NCBI RefSeq assembly: GCF_947169445.1
Contig: NZ_CAMVPU010000099.1
Span: 1 to 8,974, forward strand
DNA from: an uncultured Butyrivibrio sp.
GTDB lineage: Bacteria > Bacillota > Clostridia > Lachnospirales > Lachnospiraceae
Direction: 5' to 3'
Length of the DNA: 8,974 nucleotides
The notes below the pieces were generated by a model. That model searched no databases. It was given only the letters and a program-made list of their open reading frames with translations, and was not told the origin of the DNA. Every line of letters starts with the position of its first letter. Within the stretch, counting starts at the first letter, position 1. Made by a program: the position numbers and the translations under genes. Below are positions 6,202 through 8,974 of the stretch, one piece after another.

Positions 6202-6846
6202 ATGGAAAAGAAAAAGATAATTGGATTTTATGACTACACAGTTGTTTTGACATATGCAGGGATGTTGTTTGCGTTTGTCGGTATACTTGATTCATTAAGG
6301 CAGAATTTCACAGGCGCTATTATCTGTCTGATGATTGCAGGAGTCTGCGATATGTTTGATGGAGCAGTGGCCTCCACCAAGGACAGGAATCGCTATGAAA
6401 AGCATTTTGGAATAGAGATTGATTCTATGTGCGACCTTATCAGTTTCGGAGTTCTTCCTGCTGCTTTTGTGTACATGATCTCCGGGCAGGCACCTGTCGC
6501 CGGACTGATTGGAGCCGCTTATGTTCTGTGTGCACTGATTAGGCTCGCTTACTACAATGTTCAGGAATATGACAGACAACAGAAGACAACTGGAAAAAGA
6601 GAAGCCTTCCTTGGTGTTCCGGTTACGACAATAGCAATTGTCCTCCCACTGATTTACCTGATAAAAGACCAGTTTAACTTGAAAGGTACTATAAGTTATC
6701 TGGTCCTGACAATTCTGGTTGCTGTGGGATTTGTAAGTGGGATTGAGATAAAAAAGCCAAAGCTTGCAGGAAAAATCGTGATGATCATAGTTGGAGCACT
6801 GGAATTCTTTGGTGTATTTCTTTTGACAGGGGCTGATATCTTATGA
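6202..6846 (+). CDS. pssA: CDP-diacylglycerol--serine O-phosphatidyltransferase (phosphatidylserine synthase)
   Basis: 214 residues with about six hydrophobic segments, the size of Gram-positive integral-membrane PssA. It should join CDP-diacylglycerol and L-serine to give phosphatidylserine and CMP. The CDP-alcohol phosphotransferase signature is at 50-78: D50, D53-G54, A57, G70, D74 and D78, followed by LISFGVLPA as in clostridial PssA. One deviation is clear: the signature DGxxAR reads DGAVAS, with Ser58 in place of the usual Arg. The four metal-binding or catalytic Asp are all present, so activity is still likely. Assignment as the serine enzyme rather than a phosphatidylglycerophosphate or inositol enzyme rests on the EKHFGIEIDS and DLISFGVLPA context and on the decarboxylase gene that overlaps its stop codon by 4 bases. 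An AGGG-type ribosome site precedes the ATG. Confidence 0.88.
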   Translation: MEKKKIIGFYDYTVVLTYAGMLFAFVGILDSLRQNFTGAIICLMIAGVCDMFDGAVASTKDRNRYEKHFGIEIDSMCDLISFGVLPAAFVYMISGQAPVAGLIGAAYVLCALIRLAYYNVQEYDRQQKTTGKREAFLGVPVTTIAIVLPLIYLIKDQFNLKGTISYLVLTILVAVGFVSGIEIKKPKLAGKIVMIIVGALEFFGVFLLTGADIL

Positions 6847-7667
6847 GCGAGAGCCATACCATAGATTTTCTGTATAAGACTGCTGTAGGCAGATTTTGCC
6901 TCAAAGGTCTTGTGAATCCGAAAGTTTCGGAATTAGCGGCAAAGCTCTTATCATCACGGGCTTCGGCTGCGATTGTACCGTTTTTTATTAAAAGAAACAA
7001 GATAGATATAAGCGACTATGTGATTCCTGAAGGTGGATATAAGTCTTTCAATGACTTCTTTACCAGAAGGATCAGACCTGAAAAAAGGGTAATTGCAGAG
7101 GGTGAACTTATCAGTCCATGCGATGGGTATCTGACCGTATCAAACATAGATGAAGCAAGTGTTTTTCACATTAAAAATACCTCATACTCATTAAAGAACC
7201 TCCTCGGAAATGAATGTATGGCGAACGAGTTTACCGGCGGAACAGCACTCATCTTCAGACTGACACCCTCTCATTATCATAGATATGTCTTTTGCACATC
7301 GGGAATAGTCGAGCGAACAAAAAGGATACAGGGAATCCTGCATTCGGTAAAGCCCATATGTCATGAAAAATTTCCCGTGTTTATCCAAAACAGCAGGGAA
7401 TATACGGTCATTAATAATGTGAATCTTGGAGACCTGGTACAAATGGAAGTGGGCGCCCTGCTTGTGGGAAAGATATCTAATAATCGCTATTCCCGGGGAG
7501 AAGAAATCTGTGCGGGACAGGAAAAAGGATATTTTGAGTACGGGGGATCTTCTATTGTAGTACTGACAAAGTTCAGGCTTGATAAAAGGAAAATTAAACG
7601 TGGCAGAATAAAGCTTGGCGGAGGTATCCCTGTGAAGATGGGGGAGGCGCTGGTGAGGAACATATGA
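6843..7667 (+). CDS. psd: Phosphatidylserine decarboxylase proenzyme
   Basis: 274 residues. It converts phosphatidylserine to phosphatidylethanolamine using a pyruvoyl group made by self-cleavage. Family marks: FNDFFTRRIRP (69-79), SPCDG (91-95, Asp94 equivalent to the triad Asp), the TPSHYHRY segment (141-148), HSVKP, FIQNSREYTVI (180-190), QMEVGALLVGKI (200-211), and the cleavage site KGYFEYGGSS (228-237). Cleavage between Gly235 and Ser236 would give a large beta chain and an alpha chain of 39 residues. GGSS stands where E. coli has LGST. From memory, the E. coli YHRVH motif has a second His (His147) important for self-cleavage; here the aligned residue is Val149, and His167 might substitute. 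The start codon overlaps the pssA stop (ATGA), indicating translational coupling. The protein probably works at the inner membrane face. Confidence 0.92.
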   Translation: MSESHTIDFLYKTAVGRFCLKGLVNPKVSELAAKLLSSRASAAIVPFFIKRNKIDISDYVIPEGGYKSFNDFFTRRIRPEKRVIAEGELISPCDGYLTVSNIDEASVFHIKNTSYSLKNLLGNECMANEFTGGTALIFRLTPSHYHRYVFCTSGIVERTKRIQGILHSVKPICHEKFPVFIQNSREYTVINNVNLGDLVQMEVGALLVGKISNNRYSRGEEICAGQEKGYFEYGGSSIVVLTKFRLDKRKIKRGRIKLGGGIPVKMGEALVRNI

Positions 7668-8341
7668 ACAGGACAAAGAACATTTTTTTTAAGCTGAAAA
7701 AGCTAATCCCGGATTATGCTATTGTCCCTATCGCATCGATGCTTATTTTGAATGCAGTGGTTTTTTGGGGAACAAGGTTCATCACTGATAAGATGACTCA
7801 TTATGATCTGTCAGGAATTATGGATTATCATATCCCCTTTGTTTCAATTTTTATCATCCCTTATATACTGGCATTTGCTCAATGGATAGTGGGATATATA
7901 GTTATCGCCAGACAGAGTGAAGAGTACTGTAACAGAGTAATGGGAGGAGAGATAATTTCCAAGCTTATTGTAGGAATAATTTTTATTATGTTTCCCACGA
8001 TTATGCTCAGGGAAGAAGTCTTGGGAAAGGATATATTTAGCCGGGCTGTGGATCTTTTATATAAATTGGATGCTCCGACAAATCTTTTTCCATCCATACA
8101 CTGCCTGGAAAGCTATATCTGCATGAAGTCTGCGCTGGAAATACAAGGCATTGATAAAAAATACCGGATTACTATGGTTGTGATGAGCTTACTTGTATTT
8201 ATGAGTACCGTTTTCATCAAACAGCACGTAATTCTGGATATTTTTGGAGCTGTTATTGTGGCAGAGGCGGGAAGACTTATCATGGATTTTCTATATGCTA
8301 AGAGCAGTGCTTCTTTTGAAAAGAGAGGAAAGATCATATGA
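7664..8341 (+). CDS. PAP2-superfamily-like integral membrane protein (phosphatase or headgroup transferase)
   Basis: 225 residues with about six hydrophobic segments (about 18-40, 55-82, 98-114, 138-158, 168-185, 188-208). Two of the three PAP2 motifs are visible: PSIH at 143-146 (general-acid His146) and STVFIKQHVILD at 181-192 (nucleophile His188 and Asp192). The classical first motif K-x6-RP is not evident. This pattern is closer to the AUR1/inositolphosphorylceramide-synthase-like branch than to PgpB-type phosphatases. The substrate cannot be read from sequence; options are phosphatidate, phosphatidylglycerophosphate, a polyprenyl phosphate, or transfer of a phosphorylated headgroup between lipids. 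Its placement after psd, with a 4-base ATGA overlap, suggests a phosphatidylethanolamine-related or phosphatidate-related substrate. GTGAGG lies 6 bases before the start. Family membership is fairly sure; function is open. Confidence 0.7.
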   Translation: MNRTKNIFFKLKKLIPDYAIVPIASMLILNAVVFWGTRFITDKMTHYDLSGIMDYHIPFVSIFIIPYILAFAQWIVGYIVIARQSEEYCNRVMGGEIISKLIVGIIFIMFPTIMLREEVLGKDIFSRAVDLLYKLDAPTNLFPSIHCLESYICMKSALEIQGIDKKYRITMVVMSLLVFMSTVFIKQHVILDIFGAVIVAEAGRLIMDFLYAKSSASFEKRGKII

Positions 8342-8865
8342 AGGTAGAAATAAAACCATTGGAAAAAGAAGACAGGGAACAGTTCATCCTGGATAATCAG
8401 GAAGCTTTCAGGTATGGTGCGCTTGAAGAATTCGGCCTTCGTGATTCGCATTTTGAGGAAGATGGAGAAATAATCTCAAAAGCGACTATTGAGAGGTCTA
8501 TTGATGAAGGGCAGGCTTTCAGGATAATAGCTGACGGTGAAAAAGTCGGCGGAATGGTAGTGCATGTATTGGGAGAAGTAGGTGAACTTGACCTTCTTTT
8601 TGTAAAGTCATCAGCACACAGCAAGGGACTGGGCTATTCGGCCTGGTGCCTGATGGAAAAAATGCATCCTGAGGTCAAGCTCTGGGAGACTGTAACTCCT
8701 TATTTTGAGAAACGCAATATTCATTTCTATGTGAATCGATGTGGCTTTCATATAGTTGAGTTCTTCAACAGGTTTCATCCTGATCCTGATGATCCGCATG
8801 ATCTGTGCGATGATGAAGCTGAAGAGTTCGATGGAATGTTTAAGTTCAGGAAAGAGATTCTGTGA
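8338..8865 (+). CDS. GNAT-family N-acetyltransferase
   Basis: 175 residues, a soluble single-domain GNAT. The central strands are FRIIADGEKVGGMVVHV (61-77) and ELDLLFVKSS (83-92). The acetyl-CoA pyrophosphate loop is HSKGLGYSAW (94-103), matching the R/Q-x-x-G-x-G/A motif, and the C-terminal part has NIHFYVNRCGFHIVEFFN (127-144), typical of the last GNAT strands. The tail is very acidic (PDPDDPHDLCDDEAEEFD, 148-165). The substrate is unknown; small-molecule amines, protein N-termini or an amino headgroup are all possible. It begins inside the stop of the PAP2-like gene (ATGA overlap) with AGAGAGGAAAG upstream, so it is co-translated with the lipid genes. No terminator follows; the next promoter box begins 4 bases after the stop codon. 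Confidence 0.85.
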   Translation: MKVEIKPLEKEDREQFILDNQEAFRYGALEEFGLRDSHFEEDGEIISKATIERSIDEGQAFRIIADGEKVGGMVVHVLGEVGELDLLFVKSSAHSKGLGYSAWCLMEKMHPEVKLWETVTPYFEKRNIHFYVNRCGFHIVEFFNRFHPDPDDPHDLCDDEAEEFDGMFKFRKEIL

Positions 8866-8868
8866 AGC

Positions 8869-8901
8869 TTCAAGGTTATTTTAAGATTGGGCATATATAC
8901 T
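8869..8901 (+). promoter_or_regulatory. CiaR-like box and promoter for the gene starting at 8945
   Basis: TTCAAG (8869-8874) and TTTAAG (8880-8885) are 11 bases apart with spacer GTTAT; TATACT (8896-8901) is a -10 that begins after exactly 10 bases. No -35 hexamer is present. Predicted start is near 8908, giving a leader of about 37 bases. The box and its downstream flank are identical to 5555-5576 over 22 bases. Confidence 0.74.
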
Positions 8902-8944
8902 TGCCTTAATGAAAAACCATTTCAGAGAAAGGAAGGTAGTCCTT

Positions 8945-8974
8945 ATGGATATCAACAATGTTTCAAAAGCACCG
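8945..8974 (+). CDS. Start of an unidentified gene, cut by the window end
   Basis: ATG 8945 opens a reading frame MDINNVSKAP that runs to the last base. AAAGGAAGG (8928-8936) lies 8 bases upstream, and a box-bearing promoter precedes it (8869-8901), so a real gene start is likely. Ten residues are too few to name a family. By its promoter it should belong to the same regulon as the phospholipid operon and the alarmone/two-component operon. Confidence 0.65.
   Translation, partial: MDINNVSKAP

Noticed and set aside
7191..7676. Leftward open frame of 161 codons opposite psd
   Set aside because: It lies antisense to a clear psd gene, has no ribosome site or recognisable motif, and has a composition expected of a shadow frame.
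7688..7693. Isolated TTTAAG inside the PAP2-like gene
   Set aside because: No second half-site lies 11 bases to either side and no -10 follows, so it is a chance occurrence in an A/T-rich stretch.
8839..8844. TTTAAG near the end of the GNAT gene, 30 bases before the box at 8869
   Set aside because: The 30-base distance is not in the 11-base register tightly enough to call an extra half-site, and the neighbouring bases do not match.

Overview
The window reads as chromosomal DNA of a low- to mid-GC Gram-positive anaerobe, most plausibly a member of the Lachnospiraceae (Butyrivibrio-like). This is a judgement from protein style (clostridial histidine kinases without HAMP domains, a clostridial-type pssA/psd pair, strong AGGAGG-type ribosome sites) and not from a database match. 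No tRNA, rRNA, CRISPR array or mobile element is visible, and gene density is high and ordinary.

Layout. Bases 1-142 hold the tail of an upstream unit and a strong intrinsic terminator. A leftward gene (143-892) encodes a membrane-anchored SIMPL/DUF541 protein. Divergent from it is a rightward operon (1042-5473): a small RelA/SpoT-type alarmone synthetase, then two consecutive OmpR-family response regulator/histidine kinase pairs, closed by a strong terminator at 5491-5540. A second rightward operon (5615-8865) encodes a VTT/DedA-type membrane protein, phosphatidylserine synthase, phosphatidylserine decarboxylase, a PAP2-like membrane enzyme and a GNAT acetyltransferase. The last four are joined by 4-base ATGA stop/start overlaps. 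A further gene begins at 8945 and leaves the window.

The most interesting signal is regulatory. Every transcription unit whose start is visible carries the same promoter architecture: a direct repeat TTYAAG-N5-TTTAAG (11-base period, one turn of DNA) ending exactly 10 bases before a -10 hexamer, with no -35 box. There are four copies: two back to back as a 37-base palindrome in the divergent region (939-975), one before the phospholipid operon (5555-5571), and one before the gene at 8945 (8869-8885). The last two share 22 identical bases (5555-5576 and 8869-8890). The pattern matches, from memory, the NTTAAG-N5-WTTAAG recognition sequence of streptococcal CiaR, and the geometry resembles PhoB/CiaR-type activation in which the regulator replaces the -35 contact.

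The simplest model is that one response regulator encoded here, more likely the canonical second one (3590-4267), activates its own operon, the SIMPL gene, the phosphatidylethanolamine operon and the gene beyond the window. That would be a local envelope-stress regulon joining alarmone synthesis, signalling and membrane lipid composition. The motif and spacing are seen directly; the identity of the regulator and the physiology are inference.
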